A DNA stretch of 64,000 nt from Pseudomonas sp. GCEP-101 (lineage in GTDB: Bacteria > Pseudomonadota > Gammaproteobacteria > Pseudomonadales > Pseudomonadaceae). Positions 36,881-46,404 of this stretch are shown here, in pieces; positions within the stretch are counted from its first letter, which is position 1; each line of letters begins with the position of its first letter. The notes beneath the pieces are model-generated. The model saw only the letters and a list, made by a program, of their open reading frames with translations. It was not told the origin of the DNA and made no database searches. Position numbers and translations under genes: made by a program. The DNA is taken from NCBI RefSeq assembly GCF_025133575.1, contig NZ_CP104011.1, positions 1,736,001 to 1,800,000 on the forward strand, in the 5' to 3' direction.

Positions 36881-38308
36881 TCAGCCGAGGCTCGGTACCG
36901 CCTCGTCGGTCAGCACCTGCCCACGCTTGCGCTTGAGCACGTAGTAGGCGACGTAGCAGGCCGCCATGAAGCCGAAGCCCCAGTACAGCGACGGTCGCTG
37001 GGTCGGGTCCAGGGAGAGGAACACGAACAGCGAGCAGCAGATCGCGATGCACGCCAGCGGCACCAGCGGGAACAGCGGCGCGGCGTACTTCAGGTCGGCC
37101 ACGCTGCCGCCCTTGGCCATGTGCTCGCGGCGGAAGCGGTACTGGGCGTAGGCGATGACGATCCAGGTGACGGTGCCGGCCATGCCGCTCACCGCCATCA
37201 GCACCATGAACAGGGTGTCGGCGGCGACGATGCTGGTCAGCAGCGACAGCAGGGCGAAGGCCAGGCTGATCAGCAGCGCGTAGAGCGGCACGCCGCGGGC
37301 GCTGAGTTTCGATAGTTTGCGCGGCGCCATGCCGGTCTTGGACATGGCCCAGAGGATGCGCGTGGAGGCGTACAGGCCGGAGTTGCCCACCGAAAGGATC
37401 GCGGTGAGGATCACGAAGTTCATGAGGTCGGCGGCATAGGGGATGCCGACCATGTCGAACACCTGCACGAAGGGGCTTTCCATCAGCCCGGCCTGCTTCC
37501 ACGGCACGATGGCGGACAGCACCACGATCGCCAGCACGTAGAAGATCAGCACGCGGAATACCACGTTGCGCACGGCGCGCGGAATGCTCTTCTCCGGCTG
37601 GTCGGTCTCGCCGGCGGCGACGCCCATGATCTCGCAGCCCTGGAAGGCGTAGACCACCGTCATCATCACCGCGAACACGGCGGACAGGCCGTTGGGGAAC
37701 AGGCCGTCGCTGACCAGGTTGGACAGGCCCGGCGCGGCCGCCCCGCTGTTGAGGGGAATGGCGCCGAAGATCACCAGCAGGCCGACCACGATGAAGGCCA
37801 GGATGGCCGCGACCTTGATCCCGGAGAACCAGTACTCGGCCTCGCCGAAGGCGCGGGTGGCCAGGGCGTTGAGGGAGAACAGGACGACTACGAAGAAGCC
37901 CGACCAGAGCCAGATCGGCACCTCGGGGAACCAGCGGGTCATCAGCATGCCGGCGGCGGTGAACTCGAGGCCCACGGTGGAGGCCCAGCTCATCCAGTAG
38001 ACCCAGCCGATCATGAACCCGGTGGCCGGGCCGATGAAGCGCGTGGCGTGGGCCTGGAACGAGCCGGAAACGGGCATCTGCACGGACAGCTCGCCCAGGC
38101 AGACCATCACCAGGTACATCAGCAGGCCCGCGACGAGGTAGGCGAGGATGGCGCCCATGGGGCCGCCGGAGCCAATGGTGACGCCCGAGCCCATGAACAG
38201 GCCGGTGCCGATCACCCCGCCCAGGGAGAGCATGAAGATGTGGCGGCTCTTGAGCGCGCGGGTCAGCTGGATCTTTTCGCCGCTGCCGGCGTGATGGGAC
38301 TCAGACAT
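36881..38308 (-). CDS. Amino acid permease (APC family, likely arginine/ornithine-type)
   Basis: 475 residues and twelve membrane helices. KSRHIFMLSLGGVIGTGLFM is the first-helix signature of the amino acid transporter (AAT) branch, and GPATGFMIGWVYWMSWASTV near residue 95 and AFQGCEIMGVAAGETDQPEKSI (split across a loop near 235) are typical. Located between aruS and the hydratase operon and read in the same direction as aruR and aruS, it presumably imports arginine or a related amino acid. The exact substrate is inferred from context only. Two terminators follow it. Confidence 0.87.
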   Translation of the reverse strand: MSESHHAGSGEKIQLTRALKSRHIFMLSLGGVIGTGLFMGSGVTIGSGGPMGAILAYLVAGLLMYLVMVCLGELSVQMPVSGSFQAHATRFIGPATGFMIGWVYWMSWASTVGLEFTAAGMLMTRWFPEVPIWLWSGFFVVVLFSLNALATRAFGEAEYWFSGIKVAAILAFIVVGLLVIFGAIPLNSGAAAPGLSNLVSDGLFPNGLSAVFAVMMTVVYAFQGCEIMGVAAGETDQPEKSIPRAVRNVVFRVLIFYVLAIVVLSAIVPWKQAGLMESPFVQVFDMVGIPYAADLMNFVILTAILSVGNSGLYASTRILWAMSKTGMAPRKLSKLSARGVPLYALLISLAFALLSLLTSIVAADTLFMVLMAVSGMAGTVTWIVIAYAQYRFRREHMAKGGSVADLKYAAPLFPLVPLACIAICCSLFVFLSLDPTQRPSLYWGFGFMAACYVAYYVLKRKRGQVLTDEAVPSLG

Positions 38309-38525
38309 GGCGCACCTCCAGGGAACGGCGGGCGCGGCGGAGCGGAACTCTACGTTGGATCATTATTGTTATCTCCAATCAATCAGAGGCCGTGGCTCGG
38401 GCACGGATGCCACCGGATTATTGGAAGGCGATGTAAGGCGCGGTTGTTCGCCAGGATCGAAGTTGTAGAAAGATGTAAGGATTTTGTGCAGGGCGCGCGG
38501 GGCGGGGGTTTCAGGGGATCTTTCA

Positions 38526-38616
38526 GTAGGAGCGAGGGGGCGCCCAGCCCTTGCTCGCGAACAGATTTCCCGGCGAGTCCAACGCTGGGCGGGTTCGCGA
38601 GCAAGCTCGCTCCTAC
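38526..38616. repeat. REP palindrome pair, variant left unit
   Basis: Left unit GTAGGAGCGAGGGGGCGCCC (G-run variant, as at 11469) with right unit TTCGCGAGCAAGCTCGCTCC. Part of the 450-bp gap between aruS and the permease gene, which also holds a GTAGGGCGCC...TTATCCGCC repeat at about 38648. Confidence 0.85.
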
Positions 38617-38716
38617 AACATTTGGCGCTCCCTGCTACTGGAGTTCGTAGGGCGCCTGACGCGCCAGCGTTATCCGCCGCAGTCTCGCGAACAGTTCCTG
38701 GCAATGGAATCGAATT

Positions 38717-38762
38717 GTAGGAGCGCGCCATGCGCGCGATCGCGGGCATGGCCCGCTCCTAC
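38717..38762. repeat. GTAGGAGCGCGCC-type REP overlapping the aruS stop
   Basis: GTAGGAGCGCGCCATGCGCG... GGGCATGGCCCGCTCCTAC is a palindromic unit whose right end includes the aruS stop codon. Confidence 0.8.
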
Positions 38763-40996
38763 AGGGTGTTCAGCAACTCGCCGGCCAGGGTTCGTTCCTG
38801 TTCCAGTCGCGCCGCCCAATCGCCGGACAGCGAGCCCGCCAGCGCCGCCTGCTCCAGCTCGCCCAGGCGATCTCCCAGCCGACGCAAGCCCATCGACCGG
38901 CAACTGCCCGCCAGTCGATGCGCCAGGCTGGCCACCTCCAGCGCGTCCTCCTGGCGCAACGCCTCCAGCAGCAGCGGCCATTGCGCGTCGAGCAGCGCCC
39001 ACAGGCTGGCGAGCAGTTCGTTGAGCTTGTGCTCACCCAGCAGGCGACGGTGGGTCTCGAGCACCTGGCGATCCAGCGGGCCGTCATCCGCCGCCTCGGG
39101 CAGCAGCTCCCAGGCCACGCCGGACAACGCGCGGCGCAGGTCGTCCAGGCGCAGGGGCTTGCCCAGCACGCCCTGCATGCCGGCCTCGAAATAACGGCGG
39201 ACCATCCCCGGCTGCACGCTGGCGGTGAAGGCATGGATTGGCGTGGTGGCGTTGCGCCCGCCAGCCTGGGTGCGAATCGCCCGGCACAGGTCCAGGCCGT
39301 TCATGCCCGGCAGGTGCATGTCCAGCAGTATCAAATCGAAGCGCCGCGCGGCGGTGAGCGCCAGCGCAGGCTCGGCGTCGTCGGCCAGCTGCACGCGGTG
39401 GCCGTCGCGCTCCAGCAGGGCCTGGGCGACCTCGCGGTTGAGGGCAACGTCTTCCACCACCAGCACGTCCAGCGCCGGCGCCTGTTCCACGGCCACGCTG
39501 GCGTGGGGCACCACGCCCGGCGCCAGCGTGATCTCAAACCAGAAGGTGCTGCCCTCGCCTTCCAGGCTCTCCACGCCGATCTCGCCACCCATGGCTTCCA
39601 CCAGCCGCTTGCTGATCGCCAGCCCCAGCCCGGTGCCGCCGTAGCGCCGCGCGACCTCGTCGCTGGCCTGGGTGAAGCGCTGGAAAATCTTCTCCTGCTG
39701 CTCGGCGGAGATGCCGATGCCGTCGTCGGTGACGCTGAAACGCAGGCGCTGCCCGGCCTCGCTGCCGTGCAGCACGGCGACCTCCAGCAGCACCTCGCCT
39801 TCCTCGGTGAACTTCACCGCGTTGGCCAGCAGGTTGCTCAGCACCTGGCGCAGGAACTGCTCGGCGCCGCGGCAGGCGTCCTGCACCTGCGGGTCGATGC
39901 GCAGGCGCAGGCAGGTGCCGTTGTCCTCGGCGCGCGGCTCCAGCAGCGTCACCACGTCGTCGAGCAGGCGGCGCAGGGAGAAGTCCACCGGCTCCGGCTG
40001 GCTGGCGCCGTCCTCCAGCTTGGCGAAGTGCAGCACCTCGTTGAGGATCGCCAGCAGCCCCTCGCCGGCGGTGGACAGTGCCTGCAGGCGGCGCCGGTCC
40101 TGCTCGCCCAGGGCCGCGGCGCGCAGCAGCTCGGCCATGCCGAGGATGCCGTTGAGCGGGGTGCGGATCTCATGGCTCATGGTGGCGAGGAAGCGGCTCT
40201 TGGCGCGGTTGGCGGCCTCGGCTTCCTCCTTGGCGCGGCGCAGGCTGGCGGTGCGCCGTTCGACCCGCCGCTGCAGCTCGTCGCGCTTGCTCTGCAGGGC
40301 CGCGCGGTCGGCCTCGCGGCGGCGCAGCTCGGCACGCAGGGCGCGGCGCAGGCCATCGAGGGCATCGGCGACGGTGTCGATTTCGTCCTCTTCGCCTGAG
40401 CGTTGCTTGTCCAGCGCCAGCTCGGTGCCCAGGTCGCCACCGGTCAGGCCACGCACGAAGTCGGCCATGGTGCGCAGGTGGCGCGTCACTAGGCTGTGGA
40501 ACAACCAGCTCAGCGCCACCGCCAGGCCACAGACGAACACCCCCATCCACAGCAGGCTGGCCAGCCCGCCGTGGAGCAGGCGCCGGTAGACAGCGCCCAG
40601 GTCGATGCTGACTTCCAGCTCGCCCAGCTCGCGGCGCTCGCCGTCCGGCGGCTGGAAGGCCAGGGCGTAGTGCTCGACACGGAACGGCCCGCGCTGCTCG
40701 TCGGCCTCCTGCACCAGGTTGAAGTCGGCGCTGCGCAGGCGCACCTGGGCGATGTCGGGGAAGTCGGCCAGGCCGCGCAGCTGCACGTTGAGCTGCTCCT
40801 GGTTGAGGTCCCACAGGCTGCGCTCGAAGCTGGCGAGGTAGCCGACGCGGATCAGCTCCAGGCGCGTGTCGATGTCGCGCATCTCCCGGCGGTATTCGAA
40901 GTACAGCTGCACCGCGCTGGCCAGCACGGTGAAGCACAGGCTGAACAGCAGCACGCGCAGCAGCAGGCGCCGCGCCAGGCCGCCGGGCAGCCTCAA
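38759..40996 (-). CDS. aruS: Hybrid sensor histidine kinase AruS
   Basis: 745 residues if it starts at the TTG at 40996, which forms a TTGA overlap with the stop of the binding-protein gene and has GGGGTG upstream. TM1 ([19 protein letters not shown]), a periplasmic sensor of about 130 residues and TM2 are followed by a HAMP-like linker and coiled coil. Then come the H-box [20 protein letters not shown], an ATPase domain, a receiver domain ([12 protein letters not shown]) and a C-terminal Hpt domain ([15 protein letters not shown]). A four-step phosphorelay kinase that should act through AruR. The frame N-terminal to the TTG is a shadow. Confidence 0.84.
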   Translation of the reverse strand: MRLPGGLARRLLLRVLLFSLCFTVLASAVQLYFEYRREMRDIDTRLELIRVGYLASFERSLWDLNQEQLNVQLRGLADFPDIAQVRLRSADFNLVQEADEQRGPFRVEHYALAFQPPDGERRELGELEVSIDLGAVYRRLLHGGLASLLWMGVFVCGLAVALSWLFHSLVTRHLRTMADFVRGLTGGDLGTELALDKQRSGEEDEIDTVADALDGLRRALRAELRRREADRAALQSKRDELQRRVERRTASLRRAKEEAEAANRAKSRFLATMSHEIRTPLNGILGMAELLRAAALGEQDRRRLQALSTAGEGLLAILNEVLHFAKLEDGASQPEPVDFSLRRLLDDVVTLLEPRAEDNGTCLRLRIDPQVQDACRGAEQFLRQVLSNLLANAVKFTEEGEVLLEVAVLHGSEAGQRLRFSVTDDGIGISAEQQEKIFQRFTQASDEVARRYGGTGLGLAISKRLVEAMGGEIGVESLEGEGSTFWFEITLAPGVVPHASVAVEQAPALDVLVVEDVALNREVAQALLERDGHRVQLADDAEPALALTAARRFDLILLDMHLPGMNGLDLCRAIRTQAGGRNATTPIHAFTASVQPGMVRRYFEAGMQGVLGKPLRLDDLRRALSGVAWELLPEAADDGPLDRQVLETHRRLLGEHKLNELLASLWALLDAQWPLLLEALRQEDALEVASLAHRLAGSCRSMGLRRLGDRLGELEQAALAGSLSGDWAARLEQERTLAGELLNTL

Positions 40997-41835
40997 CGCG
41001 GCACCCCGTCGCCGGCGAGCAGGGCACGGTAGTCCTGCTCGCTCTGCTGCAGCCAGCGGGCGATGCTGCCGTCGTCCACGCGCTGCTGGAGCACCGCGTC
41101 GATCTCGTCCATCCGCGCGGCCAGCGGCGAATGGCGGGAGACGGCGATGCGCAGGTAGTCCACCGTCAGCGGCCGCGGCAGCGCGGCGATGTCCTGACCG
41201 CCGGCGAGCTGCTCGACGAACAGCGCGCCGGTGCGGCGCTCGTAGGCAATGAAGTCGATGCGCTGGCGGATCAGCTTGCCGAAGTTCTGCCGGCTGTCGG
41301 AGACCCATTCGACGTTGCCGTGCTCGGCAACGAGGCGGTCGAACGCCGGCCCGTAGCTTTCGCCGAACAGCAGCCCGCCGCGGTACCGGGCGAGGTCGCC
41401 GAGCTGATCGAAGCGCACCGGCTTGCGGCGGTTGTAGAAGATCGCCACTTCCTCGCGCAGCACCGGCACGCGGGAGAAGAGCAGGCCGTCGTCGCGCTGC
41501 GGGGTCTGGTAGGCGAGCACCACGTCGACGCGGCCCTCGGCGGCGTCCAGCAGGCAGCGCTTCCAGTTGCCCAGCACCACGGTCTGTACGTCGTAGCCCA
41601 GCTGGCCGAGCACGCTGCGCACGGTCTGCGGCGCCAGGCCGCGCACGTCGTGGCCGTCACTCCAGGAGATGGGCGGGTAGACGGGGTAGTCGCAGTAACG
41701 CAGGGGTTGGGCGGCGTGGGTGATGGTGCAGAAGAGCAAAGCCAGGAAATACAGAAGGAATCGGAGCGGGGGCTTCCCTCTCCCTAACCCTCTCCCTGAA
41801 GGGAGAGGGGACTGTTCCGCGCCCCCTGAAATCAT
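40993..41835 (-). CDS. Periplasmic solute-binding protein (family 3), AruS partner
   Basis: 280 residues. A signal peptide ([16 protein letters not shown], cleavage before AQPLRY) precedes a family 3 binding domain of about 235 residues: [53 protein letters not shown]. Placed between aruR and aruS in one operon, it probably presents a ligand to the kinase rather than serving an ABC transporter; no permease or ATPase gene accompanies it. The only in-frame start lies upstream of a CCCTCTCCC palindrome that encodes part of the N-terminus ([12 protein letters not shown]), an odd leader. Confidence 0.78.
   Translation of the reverse strand: MISGGAEQSPLPSGRGLGRGKPPLRFLLYFLALLFCTITHAAQPLRYCDYPVYPPISWSDGHDVRGLAPQTVRSVLGQLGYDVQTVVLGNWKRCLLDAAEGRVDVVLAYQTPQRDDGLLFSRVPVLREEVAIFYNRRKPVRFDQLGDLARYRGGLLFGESYGPAFDRLVAEHGNVEWVSDSRQNFGKLIRQRIDFIAYERRTGALFVEQLAGGQDIAALPRPLTVDYLRIAVSRHSPLAARMDEIDAVLQQRVDDGSIARWLQQSEQDYRALLAGDGVPR
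41775..41811. repeat. CCCTCTCCC palindrome inside the 5' end of the binding-protein gene
   Basis: CCCTCTCCCTAACCCTCTCC with a GGGAGAGGGG arm, the same element that elsewhere is strictly intergenic. It is translated here as part of the signal-peptide n-region. Confidence 0.78.
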
Positions 41836-41842
41836 CGATAAC

Positions 41843-42583
41843 TCAGGCGTCGGCAGGCGTGGCGGTGAACAGGTAGCCGGCGCCGTGGATGGTGATGATC
41901 AGCTCGGGCTCGGCGGGGTCGTCGCGCAGCTTGCGGCGCAGGCGGCCGACCAGGACGTCGATGGAGCGGTCGTTGGGCAGCCACTCGCGGTTGCGGATCT
42001 GGTCCATCAGCTGGTCGCGGCTCAGGGTATGGCCGGTGTTGCGCAGGAACACGCAGAGCAGCTGGAACTCGCCGTGGGTCAGCGGGGTTTCGCTGCCGCC
42101 GGCGTCGATCAGGCGGCGGCGGTCCGGGTCCAGCGTCCAGTGGGCGAAGCGCTTGTGGTTCTGCCGGCTGGGCGGGGTGGACACGGCGGCGGGTTGGCGG
42201 GCGTGGCGCACGCGACGGATCAGGTTCTTCGCGCGGGACACCAGTTCGCGGGGGTTGAGCGGCTTGATAACGTAGTCGTCGGCGCCGCATTCCAGGCCGA
42301 CGATGCGGTCGATGTCGTCGTTGCGTCCGGTAATCAGGATGATGCCGACCTCCGAACGCACGCGCAGCTCGCGGGTCAGGGTGAGGCCGTCCTTGCCGGG
42401 CAGGCGGATATCGAGCATCACCAGGTCGATGGGCTGTTCGGCCTGCGCGGCTTCGGCCAGCGTCGCCTCGGCCTGCTCGGCGGTGCCGGCGCACAGCACG
42501 TCATAGCCTTCCTCGCCGAGGTAGGCCTGGAGGAGCTCGCGAATCACCGGATCGTCGTCGACGATCAGTACACGGGAAGTCAT
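41843..42583 (-). CDS. aruR: OmpR-family response regulator AruR
   Basis: 246 residues. The receiver domain has VLIVDDDPVIRELL, the phospho-Asp in LVMLDIRLPGKDG near residue 57, and DDYVIKPLNPREL with the conserved Lys. The C-terminal winged helix contains GEFQLLCVFLRNTGHTLSRD and RSIDVLVGRLRRKLRDDP, diagnostic of OmpR/PhoB. First gene of the aruR - binding protein - aruS - permease operon. In P. aeruginosa AruRS is needed for the arginine transaminase pathway. Eight bp before the binding-protein start. Confidence 0.88.
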   Translation of the reverse strand: MTSRVLIVDDDPVIRELLQAYLGEEGYDVLCAGTAEQAEATLAEAAQAEQPIDLVMLDIRLPGKDGLTLTRELRVRSEVGIILITGRNDDIDRIVGLECGADDYVIKPLNPRELVSRAKNLIRRVRHARQPAAVSTPPSRQNHKRFAHWTLDPDRRRLIDAGGSETPLTHGEFQLLCVFLRNTGHTLSRDQLMDQIRNREWLPNDRSIDVLVGRLRRKLRDDPAEPELIITIHGAGYLFTATPADA

Positions 42584-42699
42584 CGCAATACCCTGCTGAA
42601 GCCGCCGCTCGTGGCGGGGCCATTCTTGTTATGCGTGGAGGTAGAGCTGTAGGAACTGTCCTGCAGATGGCGGCAGGTTACCGTCCGCTGAACATTCGA

Positions 42700-43347
42700 T
42701 CAACAGACTCCCGACGCCCGACAGAAGCGCTGCCGGCCGCCGTGCTGGAGGCCATCCACCCAGGCTTCGCAGATCTGCACGCCCTGCTCCGGGGTAAAGG
42801 TATTGGGATTCAGGCCCGACTCCAACCACAGCCCGTCGAGTAGCGCGCTGAGGGCAATCGCAGCCAGCTCCGCATCGAAATCGGCCCATTCCTGCTCCTG
42901 CGCCAGCTCGTTCAGCGCCTGCGCCAGTAAGGCGCGGTACTCCCCGTAGGAATGGTCGTGGGCCTTGTTGATTTCCTCAGCCGTCTTCACCGCGCCCCAG
43001 AACGCCAGCCAGGCATCCAGCAGTTGCGGGTCGAGCAGCTCGGCGCTGAACGAGGCGCGGAAGAACGCCGACAGCCGCGCGCGGGCATCCGGCGCCGCCT
43101 CGGCGATGGCCTCGCGCAGCAGCTGCATGACGCGCCCGGTGACGGTCAGGTAGGCCTCGGCCACCAGCTCGTCCTTGCCCGAATAGTGGTGGTTGATCAG
43201 CCCCACCGAGACCCCGGCCTCGGCGCAGATCTTGCGGATGGAGGCGCCCTGGAAGCCGTGGCGCTTCAGGCACGCGAGGGTGGCCTCGATCAGCAATGCC
43301 TTGCGCTGCTCCGGCTCCAGTCGGGTAAAGCGGACTTCCTCGTTCAT
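42700..43347 (-). CDS. TetR family regulator (BetI-like)
   Basis: 215 residues. N-terminal HTH: LIEATLACLKRHGFQGASIRKI, then EAGVSVGLINHHYSGKDELVAE, the recognition helix with the SVGLINHHY of the BetI-like TetR branch. The ligand-binding domain is of the BetI C-terminal type (AWLAFWGAVKT, ALLDGLWLESGLNP). A near-palindrome 31 bp upstream of its start is repeated in front of the enoyl-CoA hydratase operon, so it probably represses both itself and that catabolic operon. Divergent from the polyamine-binding protein gene. Confidence 0.85.
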   Translation of the reverse strand: MNEEVRFTRLEPEQRKALLIEATLACLKRHGFQGASIRKICAEAGVSVGLINHHYSGKDELVAEAYLTVTGRVMQLLREAIAEAAPDARARLSAFFRASFSAELLDPQLLDAWLAFWGAVKTAEEINKAHDHSYGEYRALLAQALNELAQEQEWADFDAELAAIALSALLDGLWLESGLNPNTFTPEQGVQICEAWVDGLQHGGRQRFCRASGVC

Positions 43348-43377
43348 GCCTGGCTCCTAAGGTTTCAGGTGGCCAAT

Positions 43378-43396
43378 CTGAACGATTGTTCGACAG
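43378..43396. promoter_or_regulatory. Putative TetR operator in the tetR promoter
   Basis: CTGAACGATTGTTCGACAG, an imperfect palindrome (GAAC...GTTC), sits 31 bp upstream of the tetR start codon. The core matches 15 of 17 bases of the site at 36573-36589. This fits autoregulation plus control of the hydratase operon. Confidence 0.6.
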
Positions 43397-43640
43397 GATG
43401 CCAGCGCCAGGGGCCGTTGACGCTTCGCCACGGCCACGACGATGCGCGCTCACGAGGGGTGGCGTGGGCCGTTAGTCGTCCCTTCGGGTTGCGCGATGTT
43501 TCGCGGCAACGCGGCTCGCATCGAAACGCCAGCAGCCCCTTACCTACCCGTTCGGGGAATGGTCCGGGCGGCGCCCCTGGTCGAGAGTGGCGCTATCCGC
43601 GAATTTGCCACTCCATAACAAGATCACAGGTGGGACTGAC

Positions 43641-44744
43641 ATGCAGAAAACGCTCGCAGCAGTACTCAGCGCGGCGCTGGCGACCTTGCCGGCACTGGGG
43701 CACGGGGAGGACGCCGACAGCGCGAAGACGCTGCGGCTGTACAACTGGTCCGACTACATCGGCGAACACACCCTTGCCGATTTCGAGAAGCAGACCGGCA
43801 TCAAGGTGGTCTACGACACCTTCGACTCCTACGAGACGGTGCAGGGCAAACTGCTGCCCGGACGCTCCGGCTACGACCTGGTGGTGCTCAACGCCGCCCT
43901 GGTGCCGCCGCTGCTCAAAGCGGGGGTCTTCCAGCCGTTGGACAAGTCGAAGTTGCCCAGCTGGAACAACCTCGACGCGGAGGTGCTCAAGCACCTGGAC
44001 CACTACGATCCTGGCGTGAAGTACTCGGCGCCCTACACCTGGGGCAGCAACGGCATCACCTACAACATCGAAAAGATCAAGCAGCGCATGCCCGACGCGC
44101 CCATCGGCTCGCTGGCGATGCTGTTCGATCCGAAGATCGTGTCGAAATTCGCCGATTGCGGGGTGACCATCATCGATTCCCCCACCGACGTGATCCCGCT
44201 GGCCCTGGCCTACCTCAAGCGCGACCCCAACAGCGCGCTGCCCGAGGACCTCAAGGCCGCCCAGGACCTGCTGCAATCGATCCGCCCGTACATTCGCAAG
44301 TTCGATTCCACCAGCTACCTCAACGGCCTGGCCAACGGCGACCAGTGCATGGCGATGACCTGGTCCGGCGACTACGCCACCGCCCAGGCCCGCGCCGACG
44401 AAGCCGGCGCCAAGGTCAAGCTGGGCTACTTCGTGCCCAAGGAAGGCTCGCTGATCTGGTTCGACGACTTCTACATCCCGGCCGACGCGCCGCACGTGGA
44501 AAACGCCCACCGGTTCATCGAGTACATGCTGCAGCCCAAGGTGGCCGCCGGCGTCGCCGACTACATCCGCTACGCCTCCAGCAATGCCGCCGCCACCCCG
44601 CTGCTGGCCGCCGAGGTGCGCAACGACCCGGCGATCTACCCCGACGCCGAGACCCGCGCCCGTCTGTTCACCCAGAAGGTGCAGAACCCCAAGGCCACCC
44701 GCCTGATCACCCGCACCTGGAATGCGGTGAAGACCGGGTCCTGA
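43641..44744 (+). CDS. Polyamine-type periplasmic binding protein (PotF/SpuD-like)
   Basis: 367 residues. A signal peptide precedes LRLYNWSDYIGEHTLADFEK, the hallmark start of spermidine/putrescine-binding proteins (family 1). SSYETVQGKL-like and GYDLVVLNAALVPPLLKAG segments follow, and WSGDYATAQARADE lines the ligand cleft. Binds putrescine, spermidine or a related amine in the periplasm. No permease or ATPase genes are adjacent, so it must use a transporter encoded elsewhere or act as a sensor. Followed by an aminotransferase that would process such an amine. Confidence 0.87.
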   Translation: MQKTLAAVLSAALATLPALGHGEDADSAKTLRLYNWSDYIGEHTLADFEKQTGIKVVYDTFDSYETVQGKLLPGRSGYDLVVLNAALVPPLLKAGVFQPLDKSKLPSWNNLDAEVLKHLDHYDPGVKYSAPYTWGSNGITYNIEKIKQRMPDAPIGSLAMLFDPKIVSKFADCGVTIIDSPTDVIPLALAYLKRDPNSALPEDLKAAQDLLQSIRPYIRKFDSTSYLNGLANGDQCMAMTWSGDYATAQARADEAGAKVKLGYFVPKEGSLIWFDDFYIPADAPHVENAHRFIEYMLQPKVAAGVADYIRYASSNAAATPLLAAEVRNDPAIYPDAETRARLFTQKVQNPKATRLITRTWNAVKTGS

Positions 44745-44762
44745 GTTCCACTCATTCAAAAG

Positions 44763-44932
44763 CCCCCTCTCCCCAGCCCTCTCCCTGAAGGGAGAGGGGG
44801 CAGCCCGCAGCAGCATCCTGGGAAGTCATCCTCCTGATGATTCGCAGGCAGCGGGCCCGCAATGACCGTCGTAGTCGCCGAGCGCTCCGAACGGTCCCCT
44901 CTCCCGCTTGCGGAAGAGGGTTAGGGAGAGGG
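44763..44932. repeat. Inverted pair of CCCTCTCCC palindromes
   Basis: Units at 44763-44800 and 44895-44932 in the gap between the binding protein and the aminotransferase, with about 95 bp between them. Same arrangement as at 27361 and 34250. Confidence 0.78.
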
Positions 44933-44973
44933 CAAGGACTCGCACGACGAACCGTAATTTCGAGGTAAAGCCG

Positions 44974-46392
44974 ATGACCACCCCAACCCCAGCCTTCTTC
45001 GCCCAGTTCAACGACGAGCAGCTGGTCGCCGCCGACAAGGCCCACTACATGCACGGCTACCACGTGTTCGACGATCACCGGGTCAACGGTGCGCTGAACA
45101 TCGCTGCCGGCGAGGGCGCCTACATCTACGACACCAAGGGCAACCGCTACCTGGACGCCGTGGGCGGCATGTGGTGCACCAACATCGGCCTGGGCCGTGC
45201 GGAAATGGCCGATGCCATCGCCGAGCAGGTGCGCCAGCTGGCCTACTCCAACCCCTTCTGCGACATGGCCAACGTGAGCGCCATCGAGCTCTGCGAGAAG
45301 CTCGCCAAACTGGCGCCGGGCGACCTTGACCACGTGTTCCTCACCACCGGCGGCTCCACCGCCGTGGACACCGCCTACCGCCTGATCCAGTACTACCAGA
45401 ACTGCCGCGGCAAGCATGAAAAGAAGCACATCATCAGCCGCGTCAACGCCTACCACGGCTCGACCTTCCTCACCATGTCCCTGGGCGGCAAGGTCGCCGA
45501 CCACCCGGCCGAGTTCGACTTCCTCAAGGACGTCATCCACCACATCTCCTGCCCCAATCCCTATCGCGCACCGGAGGGGATGACCGAGGGCGACTTCCTC
45601 GAATTCCTGGTCAAGGAATTCGAAGACAAGATCCTCGAACTGGGCTCGGACAAGGTCGCCGCCTTTTTCGCCGAGCCGATCATGGGCTCGGGCGGCGTGA
45701 TCATCCCGCCCCGGGGCTACCATCAGCGCATGTGGCAGGTGTGCCAACGGTACGACGTGCTCTACGTCGCCGACGAGGTGGTGACCTCCTTCGGCCGCCT
45801 CGGCGCCTTCTTCGCCTCCGAAGAGGTGTTCGGCATGCAGCCGGACATCATCACCACCGCCAAGGGCCTGACCTCCGGCTACCTGCCGCTGGGCGCGTGC
45901 ATCTTCTCCGACCGTATCTGGAAGGTGATCGGCGAGGCCGATCAGGGCCGCTGCTTCGCCCACGGCTTCACCTACAGCGGGCACCCGGTGAGCTGCGTCT
46001 CGGCGCTGAAGAACATCGAGATCATCGAGCGTGAGAATCTACTGGAGCACGTGAAGGACGTCGGCGGCTATCTGGAGCAGCGTCTGCAGGAACTGGCCGA
46101 CCTGCCGCTGGTGGGCAGCGTGCGCTGCCAGAAGCTCATGGCCTGCGTCGAGTTCGTCGCCGACAAGCGCAGCAAGGTGCTCTTCCCCGAGGCGCTGAAC
46201 ATCGGCGAGAAGATCCACCTGCGCGCCCAGGCCAAGGGCCTGCTGGTGCGGCCGATCGTGCACCTGAACGTGATGTCGCCGCCGCTGACCATCACCCGCG
46301 AGCAGGTCGACGAGATCGTCGATACCCTGCGCGAGTCGATCCTCGAGGCCGCCGAAGACCTTCAGCGCAGCGGTGATTACGCGGGGCATTGA
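44974..46392 (+). CDS. Class III omega-aminotransferase (putrescine/beta-alanine:pyruvate type)
   Basis: 472 residues from the ATG with GAGGT 9 bp upstream. PLP site: VADEVVTSFGRLGAFF (Asp), and the Schiff-base Lys in IITTAKGLTSGYLPLGAC near residue 305. AYHGSTFLTMSLGG near 160 and the N-terminal HVFDDHRVNGALNIAAGEG place it with omega-amino acid or putrescine:pyruvate aminotransferases such as SpuC. Probably deaminates a diamine captured by the upstream binding protein, making an aminoaldehyde. Substrate is inferred. Confidence 0.88.
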   Translation: MTTPTPAFFAQFNDEQLVAADKAHYMHGYHVFDDHRVNGALNIAAGEGAYIYDTKGNRYLDAVGGMWCTNIGLGRAEMADAIAEQVRQLAYSNPFCDMANVSAIELCEKLAKLAPGDLDHVFLTTGGSTAVDTAYRLIQYYQNCRGKHEKKHIISRVNAYHGSTFLTMSLGGKVADHPAEFDFLKDVIHHISCPNPYRAPEGMTEGDFLEFLVKEFEDKILELGSDKVAAFFAEPIMGSGGVIIPPRGYHQRMWQVCQRYDVLYVADEVVTSFGRLGAFFASEEVFGMQPDIITTAKGLTSGYLPLGACIFSDRIWKVIGEADQGRCFAHGFTYSGHPVSCVSALKNIEIIERENLLEHVKDVGGYLEQRLQELADLPLVGSVRCQKLMACVEFVADKRSKVLFPEALNIGEKIHLRAQAKGLLVRPIVHLNVMSPPLTITREQVDEIVDTLRESILEAAEDLQRSGDYAGH

Positions 46393-46404
46393 TGATCGAT
46401 CCGA

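Noticed and set aside
42688..42706. CTGAACATTCGATCAACAG before aruR as a third TetR operator
   Set aside because: Only the CTGAAC half matches the two good sites. It overlaps the end of the tetR gene, so it was not listed as an operator.
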